The notes beneath the pieces were generated by a model. That model did not search any database and was not told the DNA's origin. It saw only the letters and a list, made by a program, of their open reading frames with translations. Position numbers and translations under genes: made by a program. A stretch of DNA of 64,000 bases from Isoetes taiwanensis (taxonomy: Eukaryota; Streptophyta; Lycopodiopsida; Isoetales; Isoetaceae): NCBI GenBank assembly GCA_021234155.1, contig JAJEKV010000059.1:4821629-4885628 (forward strand), written 5' to 3'. Positions 1-9,768 of the stretch are shown piece after piece. Numbering within the stretch: position 1 is the stretch's first letter; each line of letters begins with the position of its first letter.

Positions 1-3000
1 AACCACGGTACAACATATCATCGATTAGCAATGTGTTATGATGCATCCATGCTCCCTTCATTTCAGAATAAACCTTGCTCAACTCCTTCAACAAAATAGG
101 CTTCCTATCAACTTTGAATGCCGTATTTGTGCACTTACACAAGACCATGTAAATTGTAAGCTTTCTCGACAGCTTTTCAAACATTTGATTGAGAATAAGA
201 TTAGTTGCAGTCTTTGCTCATTGTTGTCCAAATGGCAATCTTGAAGTTATCCTTGCACCACTCTAGAAGCTCCTTAGCCTTCCCGGGTGCATCTGACTAT
301 CTTTGTGTGATTAAGGTGCTTTAGTTACGCACCATCCATGACACAACTTGGCAATGGCTCGGTATTCTCAAACGACTTGACAAAACTCCATCTAGCTCAA
401 AAATCAAAAAGCTTTTATGCGACTTCATCCTTTTGGTACATGGAGACTTGGAAGGGCTGCTAAATACTTCGCTACGTTTAATTTTCTTCCTTGCAGCCAT
501 TAGAGCCCTTGCATTTCCTGGAAGGAAATGCTTTAAATAAACAAATACGAGACACTTCATACAAAAATAACAAAGAATTACCAGGTGAAACAGATTCTTG
601 TGATTGTGTTCGATGAGATGTCTCCTTCTTTGTCTTCACAACTGGACTACATGATGAAATGGGAAGACTACCATGGGTTTCAATGTCCTTATTATCGTCT
701 GCTGCACCAACAAACTTTGATTGACACAAAGTAGCCTTCCCATTGACAACAAGCGGACTGCCCACATTCAGTTTATTTCCACAAGGTGATGAAGCGTTTA
801 ATGGCTCACATCTTTCGCATGTTGCGGTCTCTTTAAGTCTACAAGCATTACAGAAAGCTAAATTGACAACATGTAATAACAAACACATAAGTTTTGCAGA
901 AACCTAGTTTGTCCAAACATGCATTACCTGGTGATATCATTGTCGTCTTTGGCTCATTCTCTTCGTGAAATATCAACTCTTTGTTTAAACCTTCAGCTTC
1001 CACAGCAGTACCTATCTTTGATGAGTGGCCTTGAATATCTAGATGTACATAAATAAAAAATCATTGCTATGCAACAACATTTGAAAAGCTAGTCCATTTG
1101 AACATATAATTACCTGGATGACTCAAGATTGCAGTGTTTGGCTCAAAAGACATCAGAGTTGTACAGCTATCGTGCAATTCCAAACCAGTTGCTGATTGTC
1201 CTTGACTATCTGTGTTTTGCAAATGTGAAGAACATATACATGGTCATGCTTTTTAGAAGCTGCAATAAATCCTGCACATTAGAAAACATTTTTAGATTTG
1301 TTACCATCATTGTCCTTCTGCTCTTTGTAAGAAATAATGTCCATAGCACCCTTCCCAGTTGTTAATGCAGTGCTCAAACGTCTCGGCATAAGTTTATGTT
1401 CCTTGGGATATGATATGGAGGCCGGGGTGGAGCTAACACCTTTCATTCTCGATTTCTCTGTTTCCATATGCAAGTAACATTCATTAAGTTATCTTGTGTG
1501 AGCTGAAAATAATGAATACAACCAACCGTGCGAATCTAGGGTTATGCTAATGTTGGACTCCTGGCACCCCTTTAATCCAAGAAAAGACAGCCATGATTTT
1601 GACATGTTATATCCACAATCGGTATAACAACATATTGTAGAGCAACTGCAAAAAAAAAAAAACATTGTTAAAAAATTCATTCAGAAAATAATGGCATGGG
1701 AAGATGCTACCTGAAATGCACTACGCAACATGCCACATGATATGCATGTCTACACTCCACAATAATGATTGGCAAGAGCATATCATCCAATGTCAGTGAC
1801 CTGTTACAAAATGGGCATGCTTCATTCAAATTAATGCTCAAATCTTCCTTCATACTATGAACAACGACCGGTGTTTGGGTAGGCAAACAAGGATCGAACT
1901 CAAAAGGTTTGCACATGCTGGATCGAGATGCCAACAGCCTCATAAGGCAGGGCCTCAATTTGTTTAGCTGCTCCAACTCGACATCTCTAGAAATCTCTGA
2001 ATTCAGTAAGTCATCGAGAGCTTGCTTCAAAGCTACACCCAATTCTTCAAGATCTCTTTCTTGCAAGTCAATTACTGCCTCAACACCCTCCTTCGCTGCA
2101 CTTGAGAGCTTTGTGCACAAATCTTGGTACTTCTTAATCTCATTGGCCACACTAACCTGCCTAGCTTCCAAACCTTTAATATTTTCTTTGATGACACTGC
2201 ACTTTTCGTCACTTAGTTGCAGTTCGATAGTCAGCTTGTTCACATCATGTTCTGCAATAGAAATCCATTCCTCCAATATCCTCGACATCTCTAAAACACA
2301 AAGAGACACTAAATTAGAATATTGAATAAATTAGATAAACAATTGACTGCCATTAACTTGCAGCTATAAGACACAAGTTGCAAGCTGTAACTTTGACCTA
2401 TGGGACAGAAGCTTCAAGCTGCAAGCTGTATGATTGACCTATGACACACGCTTCAAGCTGGAAGCTGCAACTGTGACCTATGGGACACAAGCTTCAAGCT
2501 GCAAGCTGTGACTTTGACCTATGGGACACAAGCTTCAAGCTGGAAGCTGCAACTGCATGACACACTCTCTCACTATGACTGTGGCTGAATCTGCAACTAC
2601 TAAGGCATGGTGCACCATGGCTGAGACTGAGACTGTAAATAGTAAGGCATGACACATCTGCAACAAACAACTGTAAGCTTCCACCTGCAATTGCAACTGT
2701 GACTGGAATGATTAAGATGGTAGTAAACATTAACTAGAACATGTGCTTAAGCTTGTAGCTGCAACTCACAAATGCATGCTTTTACCTATGAGTTAACTGC
2801 AAGTTCAGGTTTGACTTACAACATATACAAGCACATGCTTCTAACTATGAATACAACAACGATTTTAGATTTAGCTAAGAATGTACTACGGAAAAATAAA
2901 AAAATAAAAACAGCAATCAAATAGTACCTGGTATTTTTTTTGCGTAATTGGCATCATTCACCTGGGTCTTACATGTCACATTAGAGCTGACATAGATTTG

Positions 3001-3453
3001 TGAAGTGGGCTTATCAACAAGCACTGGCGCAATTGGAGACATTGTCAACTGAGGAACAACATTTGTTGTAACTTTTTCCAGCCCATCCTCATAATCATTG
3101 TTTGAAAGTGCTCTACTCTTTGCGGTGACTTTGCATGCTTGTAGAAGCTCATCCGGTTTATTTCCGCGGCCATTGCAATGTAAGAGAAATGCTACGCCAA
3201 TGCTTGAGGCACCCCCCTCCTAAAACCTTCTTACGATCATGTATTTTTGTATACAATGATAGAAACTCTTCCTTCTTGTTTTCCTTCAATAATCTGAACC
3301 TATAACAAGACTTACCATTTACCTTTGGACCCCACATCTTTCGCATGTCATTCTCATCAACATTCTTGTCCTCTGATTTATATAACTCCTTAAAGGTCAA
3401 ACCTTTGCTGCTCAAATTTGGAATTGCATCGTTTGGTACTTCTTCCATGAGAT
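1..3453 (-). CDS. Spliced gene: coiled-coil, RING-like and FCP1/HAD-like domain protein (partial)
   Basis: Minus-strand gene cut by the window start. Eight exons can be placed with AG/GT borders: 3453-2928, 2290-1711, 1645-1527, 1457-1305, 1209-1114, 1038-928, 857-582 and from 517 down. Reading phase is kept across these junctions, most of which carry one leftover base. Exon 2290-1711 encodes a long coiled coil, then CPFCNRSL, ECRHAYHVACC and, in the next exon, CCYTDCG, a RING-like zinc-binding pattern. The last part has FLIFELDGVL (HAD motif I), KELLEWCKDNFKIAIWTTM (motif II region) and NTLLIDDMLY (motif IV), as in plant FCP1/NIF-like proteins. The usual first catalytic Asp of motif I is Glu, so it may not be a phosphatase. 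A G6 run near 3215 and the stretch 240-345 break frame. The first coding exon is not certain; sequence up to about 4140 may be 5' UTR. Confidence 0.72.
2350..2565. repeat. About 41-bp tandem repeat inside an intron
   Basis: Four to five imperfect copies of a unit containing ACAAGCTTCAAGCTGCAAGC and ending TTTGACCTATG lie in the intron between exons 3453-2928 and 2290-1711. The unit is itself rich in the palindrome AAGCTT and in repeated AAGCTG. No coding role is seen. Confidence 0.75.
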
Positions 3454-4185
3454 CTGTAAACATATTAAGACAGAGTTTAAAGATTGGCTAGAATTAAAGA
3501 AATGCTTGAATCAAATGTAAATATTTTGTAACAATTGGCTAGAGACGATTTTGGTCCATAAGAGCTATTACAATCCTATATTTTCCCTGCCTAGAAAGAT
3601 GAACTCAGCAGCATGTAAAATATTAAGACCCAGCATTATTCAACAAGTTGCCTACATTATTCACTTACACAAAGCATGTTCAGTCAATTACATGAGGTAT
3701 GCTAAAAATACTTAATAGTTATGGTAAGAATTTAGAGAAGATCACGCAAAGTCACTCAATTTATCTGAGCACTCAATATAAAGAATATGAATTAGGTCGA
3801 GTCCTCTTCTCTGCAAATTTAACTAGAGAATTAACAGCTTCAAATTTTATGCCTTATGGTGATTAAAACAAAGAGCATTAGTGTGAAGACCTGAGAAGAG
3901 GCTAATGCAATAGAATAAGATTTAGAACAAGAAAAAGAACAAGAACGTGCATGATGCCAGAAGAACAACCTGAGGGAAAAGATGGAGGAGAAAACTTGAT
4001 GCCGTTTTAGCTGTGTGGCAGAGGTGGGACGTTGAATGACGGAGCCAGAAGAGTCGGCAGCAAAAGAATTCCCTCCCTCCCATTCTTGCTATTTCGTCCC
4101 GATCCCTCCCTCTCTCCGTTAGTTTCGGAAAATTCAAAATACCACCTGACATTCCCACTATTTTTCTAACTACTATAGTAGTTCG
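3454..4185 (-). other. Upstream region or first intron of the left-edge gene
   Basis: Mostly AT-rich sequence without a convincing reading frame. Between 3960 and 4140 a GC-richer minus-strand stretch resembles a 5' UTR or short first exon; on the minus strand it ends in CCCTCAG followed by GTTGTT, a weak possible donor. It could equally be promoter sequence. Confidence 0.35.
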
Positions 4186-4204
4186 AATTAAGACTTTTTT
4201 GATA

Positions 4205-6283
4205 CACTATATTGTGCTTCTACCTTGGAATCTTAGGTTTACCATTTTCATCTTTGTGCCATATAGGTACTCCCTCATCTGGCCTCCATTTATCATCTGA
4301 AGGTCTCATCTTCCATTGCATGATTGGCTTATTTCCCATGACCCAGAAAGTGTACTGAAGAGGTCTAGATTGACCTTCCATATCAAGAGCATAACCTTCG
4401 ATAAAATTCTTTCAATCAGGCACCTCTTGTATGATCAACCCTATAGGAGAAGGTGAAATGCATTCACTAAGAACTTCCATTAGTCTAGGAAGATTGGTCA
4501 CAGTTTGAGATTTCAACTGCGCACTATACTTCCCAAACAATGCATCCACATCCTCATGAGTATGTCCGGCATTAAGAACCCTAAATTCACTCTTTCAAAA
4601 GACACCCACGGCTGTTAAATAAGATAGGAATGAGAACATATACCTGTTTTATTACGTCCCAAAGACAATTGTCAAGTTGGAGGAGGAACCTTGGTGGTAG
4701 ATCTCGAGGTTGGGGGCGTGAACTTGAGGCTCCAACATGTTGAAGCACCGACTTCCTAAACCTTGCCTTAGTAAACTTCTCTAAATTATTAGGCTTTCTA
4801 TCCAACAATGCAATCAAGAGTGGTTGGCTACCACCTCCGTGGTTGTGGAGGTCACCGGAATAACCACTCTCATAGTTCCTCAAGCACCTCATCACACTTC
4901 CAATATGAAAATCGTGGACCATCACTCCACAATTGCAAACTAAAATGGCCATAATAAATTGGCACCCCCATGCACTATTGCACCCGCCGAGAGACTTGCA
5001 AAGGATAAGCTCTATTGATTTTCTTGGGTATGTAACTATACTTTGTGGCAAACAAGTCTTCATTGATCCATCTTGTCATGTATAATACAAACATAGTTAT
5101 TGGGTTCCAAACATGATAATGTTCTCCACATCCAATAAGTGGATCTACATGATAGTTGGTCTGTCATGTGATCTTTCATTTGCTCCCTTATCTTAGCCCT
5201 TTGGCTTGGTTGCTTGGTCTTATCAAGAATCTCTTTCAACTTAGCACACAAGTTTCACTTTGCAAAGTTGTTCGAAGTGTCTATAGTGACATGCTTGAAG
5301 TGCTTGCTCCATAGTCTCTTCAAGCCGGGTTGAGATATTGCGGTACACGTAGTTCTCGAAGCAAAGCATTGACTTCCTCCAATATGCTCTTCTGGGTACA
5401 ATGGGATGGCAATCTCTTCTCGACAACTATTTTTCCCTGTTGATCTTTCCTACTTTTATGTGGCATATTCTCAGCATTGAATTCAACATATTTTTTCAAA
5501 ACCTCCCTAGCAGCCAGGATCCTAGAAGTTGGCCTCAACATGCCATTATTTCCATGTAATGCAATTTTACTCCCCTTTGCATGACTTGCTTGCCAATTTT
5601 GCCAAGTTGAAATTGGAATGCCATGAATATGTATCCATGCAACTTTACATATCCATATCCCTAGCAAGGGTATTTTTTTTTTTTGGAAATTGTTCATCTT
5701 GAAGTGCAAGCTCATGAATGGAGTACATGTAAGTCCTCCTCTCATCACAAGTAGTATACTCTTGAAGGTGGCTCTTGCTTCCACCAATTCATCAATTTCA
5801 AACTTCAACACAATTAGCCCAACAACATTCCATTCCCCTTACCTTAGTCGAGCTTCACGTGAACAATCACTACTTGACTTGGACCTCTTGCTAGGATAAT
5901 GTTTCACCACCGAGTGTGCCCTCTTCTCCAAAATGTGGTCCTGGCAGCTATTGGAGGTGCATTAAGAAAATCAGTGTCATCCACAACCTCTGGCTCTGGT
6001 AAAAGGAATTCTCCTATAAACTCAATGCAGGCTATAGGCCATGGCATGACGCATGGAACCTCCAATTGTTTAATACAAGCAAAGGTAATCCTCGGTGATT
6101 TGATCCTTTTTCCTTCCATTTTTCCTCTAAACTTGTTATGGCCACACCCACTTTATCCTCTCCTAACCTTTCATCATTGGATGCTTGGATAGGATCAGCT
6201 AGTATGATAGTTCCTTCACCTACTAGCTCCTTATTGCATTGGTGCTTCACTTTCACCTTCTTTTTCTTCCAATCCAACCTCAT
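4205..6283 (-). pseudogene. Repeat-family protein, copy A (D..D..D, DUF7869-like), frame-broken
   Basis: Reading down the minus strand, fragments in shifting frames line up with copies B and C. An N-terminal part (6283-5904) contains KHQCNKELVGEGTIILADP, similar in style to N-terminal repeats of plant En/Spm-type transposon proteins. A central part (5811-5240) ends in a lone cysteine zinc-binding region. Then come CIIHDKMDQ (about 5066-5092), QLDN (about 4667-4678) and a GHTHEDVDALFG block (about 4534-4580), followed by MQWKMRPSDD near 4300. The spaced Asp residues and H-T-H-x-D-x-D resemble what I recall of the DUF7869 family, found in large repeated plant and animal genes. A transposase-like role is inference. 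At least five frame changes make this copy non-functional as read. Confidence 0.6.
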
Positions 6284-6600
6284 CAGAGGACAATTTGCTT
6301 AGTAGTCTCAGCCTCAACACCCTTTGGGAGGTCCACAGCATTGACCTACAAGAACAATGTTTACAATGGGGTAACAATGTGATAAGAACATGTGGTAACA
6401 ATCTTGAAACATGTTGGGGGGATAGGCATTACATTTTTACCCTTTTTAGGATCCACACGCTTCACCTATATAAAGTGAAATGTCTTAATATTAGTCAGAA
6501 AAAAGGACAAAGTAATTTTGAGAACCGATTAAAGGGAACTCTAAGAAATACCAAGAAAACCATTAAATGGACAAATATATGTTGTAAGTGCAGCCAAAAA
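6284..6600. other. Spacer upstream of copy A
   Basis: AT-rich sequence with no coding signal I can support. It may include the 5' end of copy A. Confidence 0.3.
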
Positions 6601-6602
6601 TA

Positions 6603-6830
6603 GGTTGTAAGTATAGCTCAGGCGTAGGTAATTATTGCAAAATTAATGGTAACATAGGGTGTATGCTAGTAGTACTAATGAGGTAAGTATAGGTCGTGAA
6701 TCTAGATGGGCCAAAGTTGGTTGTAAGTATAGCTGGGGTCTAGGTAATTATACAAAATTAATGAAAACATAGGTTTTAAGTATAGCTGACATGTGGGTAA
6801 TTCTATAGAGAATTATGATAACCTAGGGCG
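6603..6830. repeat. Degenerate direct repeats around TTGTAAGTATAGCT
   Basis: The motif TTGTAAGTATAGCT followed by AGGTAATTAT and AAAATTAATG occurs near 6605 and 6721, with a shorter relative (TTTTAAGTATAGCT) near 6775. Spacing is irregular. No gene is seen. Confidence 0.55.
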
Positions 6831-6889
6831 AATTAATTCAATAGAAGTAATGATAGGTAATTCAGATATGATATAAATCTTGTATGATG

Positions 6890-7470
6890 TGATGGAATCA
6901 TAATTACAACCGCGCCTATAAGAAACCCTCCATTCTTTCAACCGCCAATCCTTTCTTCCTTCTAGCGCCAATCCTTTCTTCCTTTCTTCCTTCTACCATG
7001 GTGAGCCATGCCATCTTTGCCCGGCCTCCCCCGCCCGCTCCATCCTCACGGACTCGCCTCCGAGAGGCAAGAGGCGGTAAAAAATTGATAAAGAAATCCA
7101 TTCCCCCCCCGCAGATGCCGCCGTGTGGCTGCTCTCACTACCACACCGGGATAATTGCGAGGAGTTATTTCTTCGTGGCAAGCTTCCCCAGAAAAGATTA
7201 GTCGAGCACCAAAGACCAAGCAATTTCCGAAGTCCCCCATACTCCCCTTGATTCAGATGAGGAGATGGAGAACGATATTGAGAAAGAAGAAGAAATGGAG
7301 GAAGCAGATGAAGAATGGCGGAAGAATTAGAAGAAGAAAAAAGCAAATGATTATGGACGCCCTCTCCTCCGATGATGAAGTTGTTGCGTCAAGCCATCCT
7401 TGAGGAGATGGCGATGAAAGCTCGTGAGGAAGAAGAGGAGGAGGAAGAAGAGGAGGAGGTAGAGGGCTGA
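6890..7470 (+). other. Acidic low-complexity coding-like tract
   Basis: Plus-strand sequence starting after CGCGCCTATAAGAAACCC (a TATA-like site near 6914) carries an ATG at 6998 and then, in a shifted frame around 7215-7330, an Asp/Glu-rich peptide with LDSDEEMEND. A second acidic run lies at 7400-7470. The layout (TATA-like box, ATG, GA-rich acidic tract) resembles 60130-60590. It may be one decayed repeat family. No known domain is seen. Confidence 0.35.
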
Positions 7471-7614
7471 ATTTTTTTTTGTTTTTGTTATTTAGTTTTT
7501 GGTTCAAGAGCGAAGCCGGGGCATCTCCAAAAAGGCCTCAAATGAGGATTATGAATGGAGCTAGGCATCTCCTTAAACTGCCTAGAACTTCTGTAATTTT
7601 GTAACACAGAGCTG

Positions 7615-7884
7615 GGCAACTCTAATAAAAGGCCTTATGTAAACTTTTTCAATGGCAATACAAGGATTTACTGACTGCAATATGTTTCTTTAGTTTCTAC
7701 TCTAACTTGAAAGCAGAACTGTAATTTCTCAAGGTTTTTTTTTAATTCTGGCAACTCTAATAAAAGGCCTTATGTAAAAATTTTCAATGGCAATACAAGG
7801 ATTAATGACTGCAATATGTTTTCTTAGTGTCAACTCTAACTTGAAAGCATAACTGTAATTTCTTCAGAAACTGTTTTGAATTCT
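7615..7884. repeat. 135-bp tandem duplication
   Basis: Two head-to-tail units, 7615-7749 and 7750-7884, both begin GGCAACTCTAATAAAAGGCC and contain CAATGGCAATACAAGGATT. They differ by a few substitutions and small indels. Each unit holds AATAAA, so this may be a duplicated 3' UTR or polyadenylation region of the preceding tract. Confidence 0.8.
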
Positions 7885-7885
7885 G

Positions 7886-8106
7886 GCTCTTTAATTCTTA
7901 ATTTTGAGAGAACTGAAGTGAGATCACGCCAGGCGCGAAATATGTTTATGTACAAAATGTTTAAATTGTCAAGCAGTCCAATACACGCCTGGCGTGAATT
8001 ACACACAGTAATTCGCTTTATGCAGTTCACGCCAGCGTATTGACCCGCATAATGTAAACATTTTGCACACAAACATATTTCGCGCTGGCGTGATTTCACT
8101 TCTATG
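7886..8106. mobile_element. Inverted-repeat (MITE-like) element, copy 1
   Basis: Starts with GAAGTGAGATCACGCCAGGC near 7915 and ends with its near reverse complement (CGCTGGCGTGATTTCACTTC) near 8103. The terminal inverted repeats are about 48 bp and include ATATGTTT and ACATTTTG blocks. The centre holds further CGCCTGGCGTGAATT palindromes. No open frame of significance and no clear target duplication were found. Confidence 0.6.
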
Positions 8107-8164
8107 AACAGTTAGATCTGAATTAGTAAACGGCACCATGCTCTGCTTGATCTATCTAATTCGA

Positions 8165-8396
8165 TCTTTCATTCTTAATTTTGAGAGAGCTGAAGTGAGA
8201 TCACGCCAGGCGCGAAATATGTTTGTGTACAAAATGTTTAAATTGTCAAGCAGTCCAATACACGCCTGGCGTGAATTACACACAAGAATTAGCTTTATGC
8301 GCACCACGACAGTGTATTGGACCTCGCACAATGTAAACATTTTGCACACAAACATATTTCGCGCTGGTATTCACTTCAGCTCTCGAATTTAAAATG
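8165..8396. mobile_element. Inverted-repeat (MITE-like) element, copy 2
   Basis: Second copy about 275 bp downstream of the first, in the same orientation. The inverted repeats extend further here: TTGAGAGAGCTGAAGTGAG near 8180 pairs with TTCACTTCAGCTCTCGAATT near 8370. The interior matches copy 1 (GTCAAGCAGTCCAATACACG). Short frames on both strands are by-products of the inverted repeat. Confidence 0.62.
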
Positions 8397-8904
8397 ACAA
8401 GACAGCTTGGAAGAAATTACAAGATCGCTTTAAAGTACGATACAGGATACGCGCATGGCATTTAAGTTACAACTGAATGGTATTAGCTCATGGCGCTTGG
8501 TATTAGCTCATGGTCGTGCTATGGAGGGGCTTGAATTGGAAAATGCTAAGTTGATAATTAGAGTTGCGCATCACCACTTAAGCCGCACTATTTTATTTGC
8601 CGTAATACCGAGGAACAACACACGATTAATAACACCTAGATAAATAACACACGATGTAATTAAAACAATGTAAAGAATGCCATCCATGTAAAGAATATCC
8701 CATCCATGTAAAGAAAACAGTGTTTTTTGAATTCCTGAATGCTCTGGGTCGCAGGCCTTATATTTTTGCAATATTGAAAGAATGGTCCGCATGCAAGCCT
8801 TTTAATTTCATACATATGACGTAATCCGTTTGTGCATTTTAGTATGAGCACTCAATCTTCCTCTATGTCTTCCAAGAAAATGAAACTCACCTTCTTTAAG
8901 CTTA
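8397..8904. other. Spacer with a small CCATCCATGTAAAGAA repeat
   Basis: No supported gene. Around 8667-8715 the unit CATCCATGTAAAGAA is repeated two and a half times. Confidence 0.5.
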
Positions 8905-9120
8905 ATTACCGGCCATGCAACAAAGGTTCCGGCGCTTTTCACCCACCGTGGTTCCATCGATGCCTTCGGGTAATGCTTCGCCGTTGAAATGGCAATCGGT
9001 TACTAGAATCTTCACATGATCATTTCCAAGAGGAACTCCATGGCAGATTGCTTCCTGATCGACCGATTCTATCTTGCAATTTCCCACCCTCCTCTTCAAA
9101 TTGCCATCCGCATGTAGCAT
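8902..9120 (-). pseudogene. Fragment of a plant transposon-type repeat protein (DUF8039-like)
   Basis: The minus frame contains CKIESVDQEAICHGVPLG, then VKILVTD, then LPEGIDGTTVGE. This order (acidic residues, CHG, PG-type turn, VKV strand, LP, TVG) is the pattern I recall from a domain common in plant transposon-derived proteins. A diverged relative lies at 62985-63190. The frame ends after 72 residues with no partner domain, so it looks like a fragment. The family assignment is tentative. Confidence 0.4.
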
Positions 9121-9124
9121 TCTT

Positions 9125-9480
9125 CCCCAACGCTGCTCAATGTCGCAAGATCGTGGGATTAATTTGGAGCTTGGGATCCGAAGAGTAGATGAACTTACAT
9201 GAAGGCGCCGACATCGCCAGCGCCGCCGCTTCTTCCCGCTTCTTCCGAAGTTCTTTTCGAAGTTCTTCCCGTTTTTCCAAGTTCTTTCGAAGTTCGAATG
9301 ACAAGAAAGGCAAGGGCAAAAGATTAGGTGGTAGTTTCAAATTATCCGTTAATTGTACCGCTTTTCTAGCCGCCGAAAGAAATCTAATTATGGGATTTGA
9401 CAATACGGGCGGTCGTGAAGCCATTTATCGCCAGACGATCGGCGGCCCCGGCCCATTAGACCCAATCGTAAGTTTGCTAA
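9125..9480. other. Basic/serine-rich low-complexity stretch
   Basis: Both strands show open frames because of repeated TTCGAAGTTCTTCC-type units around 9230-9300. The minus frame is Glu/Lys/Arg-rich and the plus frame Ser/Arg/Phe-rich. Neither has a recognisable domain, so no gene is called. Confidence 0.4.
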
Positions 9481-9491
9481 CCGTCGATGAA

Positions 9492-9650
9492 AAGTCGATC
9501 CGCAAATTTAAATATCCGCCCCTTCTATCGGACCGCCGATTAGAAGTCGATCCGCGATATTTTAATAACCGCCGCTTTTATCGGACCGCCGATGAAAAGT
9601 CGATCCGAATGAAACCCGTCGATCTAAAGCCGACCTAATCGCCTTATGCA
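9492..9650. repeat. 53-bp tandem repeat upstream of a TATA box
   Basis: AGTCGATCCG recurs at 9492, 9545 and 9598, an exact 53-bp period. Each full unit also holds TATCGGACCGCCGAT, a near-palindrome. The repeats lie just upstream of a TATA-like sequence, so they could be promoter elements. Confidence 0.7.
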
Positions 9651-9662
9651 AATCTATATAAG
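9650..9662 (+). promoter_or_regulatory. TATA-like box (TCTATATAAG)
   Basis: A good plant TATA sequence lies about 110 bases upstream of ATG 9769 and just downstream of the 53-bp repeats. Placement supports a plus-strand promoter, but no transcript evidence is available. Confidence 0.45.
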
Positions 9663-9768
9663 TTTTGAATTCCATTTCTTGCTTTTTGATTGTCGACTTG
9701 TTCGAGACGCCAAGAACTCCTAGGCGCCGGGAACTCAAGAACTCCGAGGCGCCAAGATCATCATAAAG

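Noticed and set aside
38-244. 68-codon plus-strand frame at the left edge
   Set aside because: It lies antisense to the FCP1-like exon, whose protein motifs are clear.
7253-7507. Minus-strand Pro/Leu/Phe-rich frame
   Set aside because: Antisense of the GA-rich acidic tract.
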